From UBA8828 sp046315175 (GTDB lineage: Bacteria; Verrucomicrobiota; Verrucomicrobiia; Opitutales; UBA953): a stretch of 14,670 nt of DNA. The position numbers were made by a program, and so were the translations under genes. The stretch lies in assembly GCA_046315175.1 (NCBI GenBank), contig JBKDBK010000106.1, forward strand, positions 1 to 14,670. The letters are read 5' to 3'. The notes beneath the pieces were generated by a model, which saw nothing but the letters and a program-made list of their open reading frames with translations, did not search any database and was not told the DNA's origin. This document shows positions 1-5,805 of the stretch, piece after piece (the stretch's first letter is position 1; every line of letters starts with the position of its first letter).

Positions 1-1
1 C

Positions 2-832
2 GACGAGCGCGGCCTCATCGCCCGCCTCGCCGCCGCCCTCGGCCTGCCGGCCGACAAGGCGGGCAAGGAGCTCGACGCCGCCTGCCTCCGCCACCACGCC
101 GAGCAGCTCGCCCTCGCCCTGCGCGACGAGCGCCCGACCGACGAGACCATCCAGGCCATCCGCCGCATCGAGTCCCGGCTCGGCCTTCCCGAGGCCGCCC
201 TCGCCGCCTCCCGCGCTCCCGTGCTCCGGGCGCACTTCGAGTTCCTCCTCGGTGGCAAGGGCGATCTCGCGGCGGCCCTCTCGCCCGCCGCCTCGCGCGC
301 CCTCCGCGCCTACGCCGCCGGCTTCGCCTTCCCGCTCGACGACCACCCCGAGCTCGCCCGGCGTCTCGCCGCCGGCGAGTCGCGCTGGGAGGCCGAGCAT
401 GGCGAGCTGCCGGTTGTCGACACCGACATCATCCTGGGTCGGGGCGAGGTCTGCCATTGGAGCAGCGAGGCCGAGCTTCTCCAGATGAAGCGCGTCACCG
501 TCGGCGTCTCCTACGGCGGGCCCTCCGTCCGCATCCCCATCATGAGGGGGCTCTCCTGGCGCATGGGCAGCTACGGCGGCATGCGCCACACCGTGGACCG
601 CTTCGTCAGCATGGGCCAGGGCCACGTCTACATCACCAACCGCCGCGTGGTCTTCAACGGCAACCTCAAGAACCTCGCGGTGAAGCTCGAGCGCGTGATC
701 GACATCACCGCCTACAAGGACGGCTTCGCGGTCGACCAAACCACCGGCACCAGCCCCTGCTTCGTCATCCCCGGCGATTCCGTCGTCCCCTTCCGCATGC
801 TCAACCGCCTCTGCCGGGAAGCCCAGTCCTGA
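2..832 (+). CDS. Hypothetical protein with PH-like C-terminal region (5' end outside window)
   Basis: The frame is open from the first bases of the window to the TGA at 830-832, so the gene begins upstream; the internal GTG at 221 is only an in-frame Val. About 276 residues are visible. The first ~125 are Ala/Leu/Arg-rich and look alpha-helical. From about codon 135 a beta-rich segment begins (VDTDIILGRGEVCHW, then YGGPSVRIPIMRGLSWRMGS, then GHVYITNRRVVFNG and KLERVIDITAYKDG). That layout, with a 'GE..HW' entry, a 'G.+Y+TNRR++F.G' core strand and an amphipathic end helix (RMLNRLCREA), resembles bacterial PH/GRAM-like domains in otherwise uncharacterised proteins. No signal peptide, membrane segment or catalytic motif is visible in the part present. 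It is probably cytoplasmic, perhaps a membrane- or protein-binding module. The frame is certain; the PH-like assignment is inference and the function is unknown. Confidence 0.82.
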   Translation, partial: DERGLIARLAAALGLPADKAGKELDAACLRHHAEQLALALRDERPTDETIQAIRRIESRLGLPEAALAASRAPVLRAHFEFLLGGKGDLAAALSPAASRALRAYAAGFAFPLDDHPELARRLAAGESRWEAEHGELPVVDTDIILGRGEVCHWSSEAELLQMKRVTVGVSYGGPSVRIPIMRGLSWRMGSYGGMRHTVDRFVSMGQGHVYITNRRVVFNGNLKNLAVKLERVIDITAYKDGFAVDQTTGTSPCFVIPGDSVVPFRMLNRLCREAQS

Positions 833-844
833 GCTCGCCGCGAT

Positions 845-863
845 TTCCCCCCTTGCCGGGGAA
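845..863. repeat. 6-bp inverted repeat overlapping the -35-like block
   Basis: TTCCCC at 845-850 is complementary to GGGGAA at 858-863 with a 7-base loop. It lies 13 bases after the stop codon at 832, so it could be a weak terminator for the upstream gene. The right arm contains most of the GGGGAACC block of the proposed promoter for the next gene. There is no T-tract. In DNA this G+C-rich a 6-bp stem is easily fortuitous. Confidence 0.3.
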
Positions 864-885
864 CCTCGGGGCGCCCCCGGGCGTC
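858..885 (+). promoter_or_regulatory. ECF-like promoter element, copy A (GGGGAACC / CGTC)
   Basis: GGGGAACC at 858-865 is followed by a 16-base spacer and CGTC at 882-885, then 7 bases and a TTG at 893. The two blocks and spacing resemble promoters read by extracytoplasmic-function sigma factors (GGAAC-type -35, CGTC/GTC-type -10). The same blocks recur before the start codons at 13883 and 3970, which is the main support. If transcription starts 5-8 bases after the CGTC, the mRNA would be leaderless or nearly so for the TTG start. The sigma-factor assignment is inference. Confidence 0.5.
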
Positions 886-892
886 CCAAGGC

Positions 893-3013
893 TTGGACCT
901 ACCCCGCCCCGTGCGCCCCCGCCTGCTCCCTCTCCTCGCCGCCGGCCTGCTCGCCGCGGCGCCGTGCCTCGTCGCCAAGCCCGACGCCTCGGCCCCGGTC
1001 GCCCCGCTCGACGCCGCCGGCGCCAAGCTCGATGCCGCCTATGCCGCCCAGCTCGCCGCGCTGACAGCCGACATTTCCAGGGCCCTTCCTCCCCTCGATG
1101 CCGCCGGCTTCGCCCAGCTGCGCGAAGCCGAGGCCCGCTCCGCTAGGCACGCCGCCGAGATCGAGGCCGCCCAAAAGTCCCTTGAGCCCATCGGCTCCGC
1201 CAAGGGCCTCGTCGACCACGCCAAGGGCAAGTGGATCGGCGGGGCCGACAAGGAGATCGCCCGGGCCCAGGCCGCCTTGGCCAAGGCCGCGACCGACGCG
1301 GCCCGCGAGGCCGCCCGCGCCGACCTCGCCAAGTGGCAGGCCAACCGCGCCGAGGGCGTGCAGGCCCTCGCCGAGCGCCAGACCGCGTACGACAAATTCA
1401 AGGCCGACGAACCCCGGCTCAAGGCCGCCCTCGAGGCCGCCAAGGCAGCCCTCGCCAAGTCGCGCGAGGACGAGTCCGCGCTCGCCACCGCCCTGGTCGC
1501 CGCCGCCCAGCCCATCCTCGCGTCCGACGCGCTCGACACCCGCCTCACCACCGCCGTCGTCCTCGCCCAGGCCACGCCCCGCGGACTCGCCGCCTTCGCC
1601 TCGCGCGGCCCAGCCCAGGCCCGGCTGGTCGACCAGCTTCTCGGCGACCAGGCCCTCCGCCATGAGATGCTCGCCGCCGGCGGCGCCAAGTTCGGCCAGT
1701 GGGGCAGGGCGATGGAGATCCTCGACGCCATCCGCCGGGCCAGCCCCCGCGCCTCCGAAGGCGTCCTGCGCCGCCTCGCCCTCGCGGTCGCGCTCGAGCA
1801 CGCCCAGCCCGTCGCCCAGAACAACGCCGCCGACCGCGTCGGCGCGCCCGCGGTGGTCGATCCCGTCGCGCGCTACCTGCACTACGAGAAGGCCTTCCTC
1901 GACGGCGAGCTCGACCCCACCTTCGCCCAGCTCGGCATCTGGGAGATGCGCATGGCCGTCAACTCCGACGCGCCCGACGAGATCCTCGCCTGGGGCCGCG
2001 CCATGATGCGCGCCTACCGTCCCGACCACGGCTCGCTCGCCGACCTTGGCTGGCGCTACGTCATGCTCGTCCGCACCGACGTCCGCTACGGCTCGCAGAA
2101 CGTCAAGGACGACCTCCCCTCGCTCCACCAATACCAGAACATCCCCCTCAACGGCGGCGTCTGCGGCCGCCGCGCCTTCTTCGGCCGCTTCATCCTCCGC
2201 GCCCACGGCATCCCCACCTGGGGCGTCACCCAGCACAAGCACGCCGCGCTCAGCCACTGGACCCCCAAGGGCTGGGTGATCAACCTCGGCGCCGGCTTCC
2301 ACGCCAGCTGGTGGGACAAGGACGAGACGGTGCGCACCGGCAACGAGTTCCTCCTCGAGACCCAGGCCCGCGCCCGCGGCGACGACTTCGCCAAGGTCCT
2401 CCGCGCCCGCGGGATCTCGCTCGTCCTCGGCGAGACCGCGCGCCACGAGCGCAGGAAGGTCGCCGGCGGGCCCTGGAGCAACCTCGCCCACCGCCAGTCG
2501 GCCGTCCTCGCCGCCCGCACCGTCGCCCTCGGCCCCCTCGGCCAGGAGCTCGCCGAGGCCAACGAGGCCAAGGGCGCCCAGAAGGTCGTCGCCGCGGCCG
2601 TCGCCGACGCCGACCGCCGCGTCGCCGCGCGCGACGGCTCCCTCGTCGTTCCCATCGTCGCCGGCCAGCGCCTCGCCGGCCAGGCCCATGTCATGCCCAG
2701 CCACGGCGGCGGCATGCAGGCCCACTGGCTCGCCGGACACAAGGCCACCTATCGGGTCGAGGCCCCCAAGGCCGGGCGCTACAGCCTCAGCGCGCGCGTC
2801 GCCACGCTCCAGGCCGGCCAGCGCCTGCTCGTCTCCGCCGGCTCGGGCCAGCCCGCCGCCACCCTCGCCGTCCCCCACACCGTCGGCCTCTGGCAATCCA
2901 CCCCCGCCGTCGAGGTCAGCCTCGCCGAGGGCGCCAACACCCTGCAGCTCGAGCTCGCCGAGGGCAGCCGCGGCGTCACCCTCAAGGACCTCACCCTCGC
3001 GCCCGTCCGCTAG
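893..3013 (+). CDS. Exported coiled-coil / transglutaminase-like protein with C-terminal beta-sandwich
   Basis: This is a 706-aa protein if it starts at TTG 893, which sits 7 bases after the CGTC block; GTG 911 gives 700 aa. Neither has a Shine-Dalgarno sequence. The N-terminus (RPRLLPLLAAGLLAAAPCLVA) is a signal peptide. Residues ~40-200 are Ala/Lys/Glu-rich helices likely to form a coiled coil. Residues ~360-520 carry a transglutaminase-like core: NGGVCGRRAFFGR with candidate nucleophile Cys424, then GIPTWGVTQHKHAALSHW with candidate His450 (or His456), then GWVINLGAGFHASWW. The third triad residue is not obvious. Residues ~585-706 form a beta-rich, carbohydrate-binding-like sandwich (YRVEAPKAGRYSLSARV, ending NTLQLELAEGSRGVTLKDLTL). 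Protease, transglutaminase and peptide-amidase activities all occur in this fold, so the reaction is open. The likely site is the periplasm or cell surface. It converges on the phosphoesterase gene with a 9-base gap. Confidence 0.85.
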   Translation: MDLPRPVRPRLLPLLAAGLLAAAPCLVAKPDASAPVAPLDAAGAKLDAAYAAQLAALTADISRALPPLDAAGFAQLREAEARSARHAAEIEAAQKSLEPIGSAKGLVDHAKGKWIGGADKEIARAQAALAKAATDAAREAARADLAKWQANRAEGVQALAERQTAYDKFKADEPRLKAALEAAKAALAKSREDESALATALVAAAQPILASDALDTRLTTAVVLAQATPRGLAAFASRGPAQARLVDQLLGDQALRHEMLAAGGAKFGQWGRAMEILDAIRRASPRASEGVLRRLALAVALEHAQPVAQNNAADRVGAPAVVDPVARYLHYEKAFLDGELDPTFAQLGIWEMRMAVNSDAPDEILAWGRAMMRAYRPDHGSLADLGWRYVMLVRTDVRYGSQNVKDDLPSLHQYQNIPLNGGVCGRRAFFGRFILRAHGIPTWGVTQHKHAALSHWTPKGWVINLGAGFHASWWDKDETVRTGNEFLLETQARARGDDFAKVLRARGISLVLGETARHERRKVAGGPWSNLAHRQSAVLAARTVALGPLGQELAEANEAKGAQKVVAAAVADADRRVAARDGSLVVPIVAGQRLAGQAHVMPSHGGGMQAHWLAGHKATYRVEAPKAGRYSLSARVATLQAGQRLLVSAGSGQPAATLAVPHTVGLWQSTPAVEVSLAEGANTLQLELAEGSRGVTLKDLTLAPVR

Positions 3014-3019
3014 GACGGG
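3002..3019. terminator. Hairpin at convergent gene ends
   Basis: CCCGTCC (3002-3008) and GGACGGG (3013-3019) form a perfect 7-bp stem around the loop GCTA. The TAG stop of the plus-strand gene (3011-3013) runs from the loop into the stem, and the minus-strand gene ends at 3023. The position between convergent genes suits a bidirectional terminator. Neither side has a T-tract, so it would have to stop polymerase by the stem alone or act as an mRNA 3'-end stabiliser. Confidence 0.5.
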
Positions 3020-3022
3020 GCT

Positions 3023-3970
3023 TCAGAGCGTGTAAGTCACCATCTGGCGCTCCACCCGTCCGTCCGGGTGGAAGTCGACGATCGCGAAGGCCGGCGGGAA
3101 GTCGCGGTCGAGCACCCCGTCGCCCTTCCACCAGTTGCCCGAGACCGCGCCGCTGTTCAGGTGGCGCACGCCGAGGTAATCGACGGAGTCCACGTAATGG
3201 ATGTGGCCGCTGAGCACCGCCTTGGCCCGGGGGAAGCGCCGCAGCAGGTCGGTCACCTCCCTGAGGTCGCGCTGCAGGTCGCCGTAGGGGAACGTCCACT
3301 TCTCGGGCGCCGAGCGGTTGACCATCCACATCCACGCGCCGGGCGACTGGATGGGGACGTGGCAGCAGAGCGCGGCGTGCTCGCCCTCGCCCAGCCCGGC
3401 CAGCTCGCGCTCGATCCAGGCCAGCTGCTCCGCGCCGAATGCGTAGCGCTTCTCGCCCGAGATGCTGTCACACATCAGGAACTTCCAGCCGCCGACTCGC
3501 ACCGCGTGCCAGGCCGAGGGCATGCCAAGCACGCGCATCGCCTCGGTCCTCCCACCCTGGCCCAGGCCCGGGTGGCCGGCGTGGTTCGCGGCGTCGGACT
3601 GCGGGGGCGTCCACAGGTCGTGGTTCCCCAGGCAGGAATGGATGGGCAGGGGGCAGTCGCGCGTCACCTCCGTCCACGCCCGCCACATCGGCTGCACCTG
3701 CGCGAGGGTGGAACCATCCAGCTTGCTGAAGCTGTCGCCCGTGTTGAGGATGGCCGTCGCCCCCGCCTCGCGCGCCGCCTTGAGGCAATGGGCGAAGCCC
3801 TTGCGGGCCACGGCGTTGTCGTTGATGTGGATATCCGTCAGGTGGGCCAGGCGCAGCGCCCCCGCCGGCTTGGCCGCGGCGGCCTGGGCCGGGCTGATCA
3901 GCTGGCCCGGGCCCCCGGCGGCAAGGCCGAGGAGGGACATCTTGAGGAGGAAGTCGCGGCGGGAGGTCAT
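3023..3970 (-). CDS. Tat-exported calcineurin-like metallophosphoesterase
   Basis: This is a 315-aa protein starting at ATG 3970. The N-terminus MTSRRDFLLKMSLLGLAAGG is a twin-arginine signal (SRRDFLLK plus hydrophobic stretch), so the enzyme should be exported folded, possibly with metals already loaded. All five metallophosphoesterase blocks are present in order: Asp46-x-His48 (TDIHIND), Gly78-Asp79 (NTGDSFSKLDG), Gly115-Asn-His-Asp118 (GNHD), His204 (CCHVP), and Gly255-His-Ile-His258 (GHIH). The layout resembles CpdA-type phosphodiesterases, but known members cleave many different phosphomonoesters, diesters and nucleotides, so the substrate is open. A 45-base gap separates it from the upstream minus-strand gene and contains its own GGAACC/TGTC element, so it may be transcribed separately. 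No clear Shine-Dalgarno sequence sits at usable spacing. Confidence 0.92.
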   Translation of the reverse strand: MTSRRDFLLKMSLLGLAAGGPGQLISPAQAAAAKPAGALRLAHLTDIHINDNAVARKGFAHCLKAAREAGATAILNTGDSFSKLDGSTLAQVQPMWRAWTEVTRDCPLPIHSCLGNHDLWTPPQSDAANHAGHPGLGQGGRTEAMRVLGMPSAWHAVRVGGWKFLMCDSISGEKRYAFGAEQLAWIERELAGLGEGEHAALCCHVPIQSPGAWMWMVNRSAPEKWTFPYGDLQRDLREVTDLLRRFPRAKAVLSGHIHYVDSVDYLGVRHLNSGAVSGNWWKGDGVLDRDFPPAFAIVDFHPDGRVERQMVTYTL

Positions 3971-3978
3971 GCCCCTGC

Positions 3979-4003
3979 GACAACCCCGGCCAGCCCCGGT
4001 TCC
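3979..4003 (-). promoter_or_regulatory. ECF-like promoter element, copy C (GGAACC / TGTC)
   Basis: Read on the minus strand, GGAACC (4003-3998) is followed by a 15-base spacer, TGTC (3982-3979), 8 bases and the ATG at 3970. The block sequences and the distance to the start codon match the copies at 858-885 and 13847-13874. It lies wholly in the 45-base gap between the phosphoesterase and the gene upstream of it. The predicted transcript would be leaderless or have only a few untranslated bases. Confidence 0.5.
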
Positions 4004-4015
4004 GCCCCCGCTCGC

Positions 4016-4726
4016 TCAGGCCGGCTCCTCGGCCAGCGACCCGACCACGCACAGGCATTCCCGGCGAAGCAGCGCCGCGCGCACTGTCAGGATGCCTCGC
4101 CTTGATCGGATGCGTTCCACCCGGTCGAGATGCAGCCGCCGACCCTGCCGCAGGATCACCTCAGGCGGCCGCACAGGGAGGGCTTCAGGCGGACGGATGC
4201 CCCCGCAGTCGGGGAAGACCTCCCCTTCCTCGCCCAGCATCGCCTCCCCGTTGAGGTCCGCCAACCGCATCCTCAGCTCGTCGAGCCCGGCGAAGCCGCA
4301 GGCGAACGCGTCCTCCAGCGCCCTTCCCGCAACCTCGATGTGCCTCGCGCATTCCAGGATCAGGTCCGACTGCAGGAAGTTCAGCAACGCCAGCCCCTCG
4401 GGCGCCGAGGGGTCGCCCACCCTCTCGCGCATCGCCGGGCCCATCACCCCTGCCAGGGCCTCGACGGCCGCTCGGTCCCCGCGCCGCGAGGCCAGAAGCA
4501 GCCTGCCCTCGCATCCCGGCTGCTCCCGCCGGATCAGGATGTCCCCCCGCAACCCGAGCCCGCCCAGGCGCATGAGCCCCCCGGACGGGTCCGCGAACAG
4601 CCCGAGGCCGGGCTGGTCGGCCAGGCATCGCTCCATCTCGGACACCCAATCCGCGAAGGGCAGGGGCGTGTCGATGCGGCGCACCTCCAGGTGGCTCGAC
4701 TTCGGACGTGGACGGAACTTGGACAT
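4016..4726 (-). CDS. Hypothetical protein, second of two tandem paralogues
   Basis: This is a 236-aa protein starting at ATG 4726 (MSKFRPRPKSSH). An upstream in-frame ATG at 4768 would add 14 residues that have no match in the paralogue, so I prefer 4726. It is homologous along its length to the product of 4793-5500. Shared blocks in order are I-D-T near the N-terminus, GLMRLGG..LRGDILIR, GDR, EGLALLNFLQ, ALEDAFACGF..LDELR, VILRQGRR, and a C-terminal V-G-x-L-A-x-x-P-A. No signal peptide, membrane helix or known catalytic motif is visible; it looks like a soluble cytoplasmic alpha/beta protein. I do not recognise the family. The 66-base gap and shared strand suggest cotranscription with the paralogue upstream. 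Compared with the paralogue it has more Cys (for example CLADQPG, ECARHIE, ECLCVVG). Confidence 0.8.
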   Translation of the reverse strand: MSKFRPRPKSSHLEVRRIDTPLPFADWVSEMERCLADQPGLGLFADPSGGLMRLGGLGLRGDILIRREQPGCEGRLLLASRRGDRAAVEALAGVMGPAMRERVGDPSAPEGLALLNFLQSDLILECARHIEVAGRALEDAFACGFAGLDELRMRLADLNGEAMLGEEGEVFPDCGGIRPPEALPVRPPEVILRQGRRLHLDRVERIRSRRGILTVRAALLRRECLCVVGSLAEEPA

Positions 4727-4792
4727 GCCTTGGGTTTCCCAGGGGTTCGGACCGCACGCACGGCCCATGGGCCTGCCTGTGGTCCGGAACCT

Positions 4793-5500
4793 CTACTCGG
4801 CGGGTTGGTCGGCGAGGCCGCCGATGACAAATCCCCGCCGGCCGGGCAGGCGGGCGTACTGGACGACGAGGTTGAGGTCGTTGCGCCGCCCCTCGAGCAC
4901 CTCGCGGCGCCGCAGGATGACCCGCCGACCCCCGTGCAGGATGACGCGCCCCGTCCCGGCCAGGGATTTCCTCACCGCCTCCAGGCTCGGCTCGGGCCCC
5001 TCGGGGGTGTCGTCGAGCACGTGCTCGTCGTCCCCGTGCACCTCGAGCTCGACCAGGAACCGGATCAGCGCGTCGACCTCGTCGAACTCGCATCCCAGGG
5101 CGTCCTCCAGGGCCGATTCCGCGAACTGGATCTTCTTGCACCTGCCGACGCGGTGCCCGTCCTGGATGAACTCCAGGAGGTCGAGGCCCTCGGTCGACGT
5201 CGGTTGGCGCCGGCGCACCGTCCAGCCGCCCTCGGTCGCGGCCACCAAGGCGCGGAAAACGGGGCGGTCTCCCTGGCGAAAATGGGCGACGACCCCCTCG
5301 CCCTTTTCCTTGGCCGGACGGACGAGGATATCCCCCCGGAGCTCGGGCCCTCCGATGCGCAGGAGCCCGTCGGCGTTGTCGTCCAGGTAGAGGTTGTCGA
5401 GCAGGGGGTTTTTCTGGGTGGCCTCGAGGAGCTTGTCGGCGGCGGCCGCAAGGGTGAGGGTCGTGTCGATGTGGCGGGTCAGGATGGTGCGTTGGTTCAT
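4793..5500 (-). CDS. Hypothetical protein, first of two tandem paralogues
   Basis: This is a 235-aa protein from ATG 5500 (MNQRTILTRHIDTTLTL). The open frame extends upstream to 5677, but those 59 residues are Pro/Arg-rich and composed like non-coding GC-rich sequence, while the alignment with the 4016-4726 product begins right after MNQRTILTR, so 5500 is chosen. Conserved blocks: HIDTTL, GLLRIGGPELRGDILVR, GDR, EGLDLLEFIQ, ALEDALGCEFDEVDALIRF, VILHGGRRVILRRREV, and FVIGGLADQPAE. An acidic stretch (EVHGDDEHVLDDTPEGPE) lies in the middle, where the paralogue is shorter in charge. No export signal or membrane segment is present. The family is not recognised and the function is unknown. The start has no Shine-Dalgarno sequence; a TATTAA -10-like box lies about 20-25 bases upstream, predicting a very short leader. 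Confidence 0.82.
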   Translation of the reverse strand: MNQRTILTRHIDTTLTLAAAADKLLEATQKNPLLDNLYLDDNADGLLRIGGPELRGDILVRPAKEKGEGVVAHFRQGDRPVFRALVAATEGGWTVRRRQPTSTEGLDLLEFIQDGHRVGRCKKIQFAESALEDALGCEFDEVDALIRFLVELEVHGDDEHVLDDTPEGPEPSLEAVRKSLAGTGRVILHGGRRVILRRREVLEGRRNDLNLVVQYARLPGRRGFVIGGLADQPAE

Positions 5501-5518
5501 GAAAAGCGAAGGGCCTGC

Positions 5519-5525
5519 ATTAATA
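5519..5525 (-). promoter_or_regulatory. -10-like box before the tandem paralogues
   Basis: The minus strand reads TATTAAT here, in a surrounding of G/C runs, 18 bases before the ATG at 5500. TATTAA matches the sigma-70 -10 consensus at 4 of 6 positions. No good -35 lies at 16-18 bases (GTTTTG at 16 is the nearest). A start of transcription ~7 bases downstream would give a leader of about 10 bases, in line with the missing Shine-Dalgarno sequence. Confidence 0.35.
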
Positions 5526-5555
5526 CCCCTCCCCGCGCGGCCAAAACCCGAGGGG

Positions 5556-5577
5556 CGCGAAAACGGGGGTTTTTGCG
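5556..5577. repeat. 9-bp inverted repeat upstream of the paralogue pair
   Basis: CGCGAAAAC (5556-5564) pairs with GTTTTTGCG (5569-5577) around a GGGG tetraloop; all pairs are Watson-Crick except one G-T. It lies about 30 bases beyond the TATTAAT box, on the upstream side of the gene starting at 5500. It could be an operator or a structure in readthrough RNA from the sulfotransferase gene. The A/T-rich arms stand out in this sequence. Confidence 0.45.
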
Positions 5578-5686
5578 GCTCGGGCGCGGTCGGGCAGGGC
5601 GGATCGACTTGCCCGGCGGCATGCCTTCTGGGGAGGTCGAGGGGCGGATCAGATGCCGGCCGGGGCCGGCGGGTCAAGCCGCAGGC

Positions 5687-5715
5687 CTGTCATAAACACT
5701 CATTTACTGTATTAT
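5687..5715 (+). promoter_or_regulatory. Sigma-70-like promoter hexamers in AT-rich pocket
   Basis: CTGTCA (5687-5692, 4 of 6 to TTGACA), a 17-base spacer and TATTAT (5710-5715, 5 of 6 to TATAAT) read on the plus strand. No plus-strand gene follows: transcription would run into the 3' end of the minus-strand sulfotransferase gene. The opposite strand has a poorer pair (TTGCAT, 17, TTTATG) that would point to the paralogue pair. It could be an antisense RNA promoter or simply an AT-rich coincidence. Confidence 0.3.
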
Positions 5716-5805
5716 GCAAGAAAAATCTGCGCCGCGAGGACGTCGACCTGCCCGGCTTGGCTTGCCGGCCTGTCTCACGGAACGCCTCGGCCCCGGCGCG
5801 GTCAC

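Larger units (their letters stand above)
5501..5805. other. 305-base spacer between sulfotransferase and paralogue pair
   Basis: No convincing gene is seen here on either strand. From low to high coordinate it holds the -10-like box of the downstream minus-strand gene (5519-5525), a 9-bp hairpin (5556-5577), a GCCGGC-CGGG-GCCGGC hairpin (5655-5670), an AT-rich pocket of ~45 bases (5690-5735) with promoter-like hexamers, and a CCGGC/GCCGG inverted repeat (5752-5768) 38 bases after the sulfotransferase stop on the minus strand, which could be a weak T-less terminator. Confidence 0.55.

Noticed and set aside
899..2896. A 665-codon minus-strand open frame opposite the transglutaminase-like gene
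   Set aside because: It is Gly/Ala/Glu/Leu low-complexity shadow sequence with no motif, while the plus strand has a signal peptide and recognisable domains.
3290..3710. Further GGAACC/GGTTCC hits inside genes (for example near 3294, 3622, 3702, 4784, 5045 and 9037)
   Set aside because: They are inside coding sequence or not followed by YGTC at 15-16 bases and a start codon. They show that the first block alone is common here and not evidence by itself.
4727..4768. Upstream ATG at 4768 as the start of the second paralogue
   Set aside because: The extra 14 residues (MGRACGPNPWETQG) have no counterpart in the paralogue, and ATG 4726 gives nearly equal protein lengths.
3462..5390. A 642-codon plus-strand open frame opposite the phosphoesterase and the paralogue pair
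   Set aside because: It is Arg/Ser/Pro-rich with no domain, and it lies antisense to one family-assigned gene and two mutually homologous genes.
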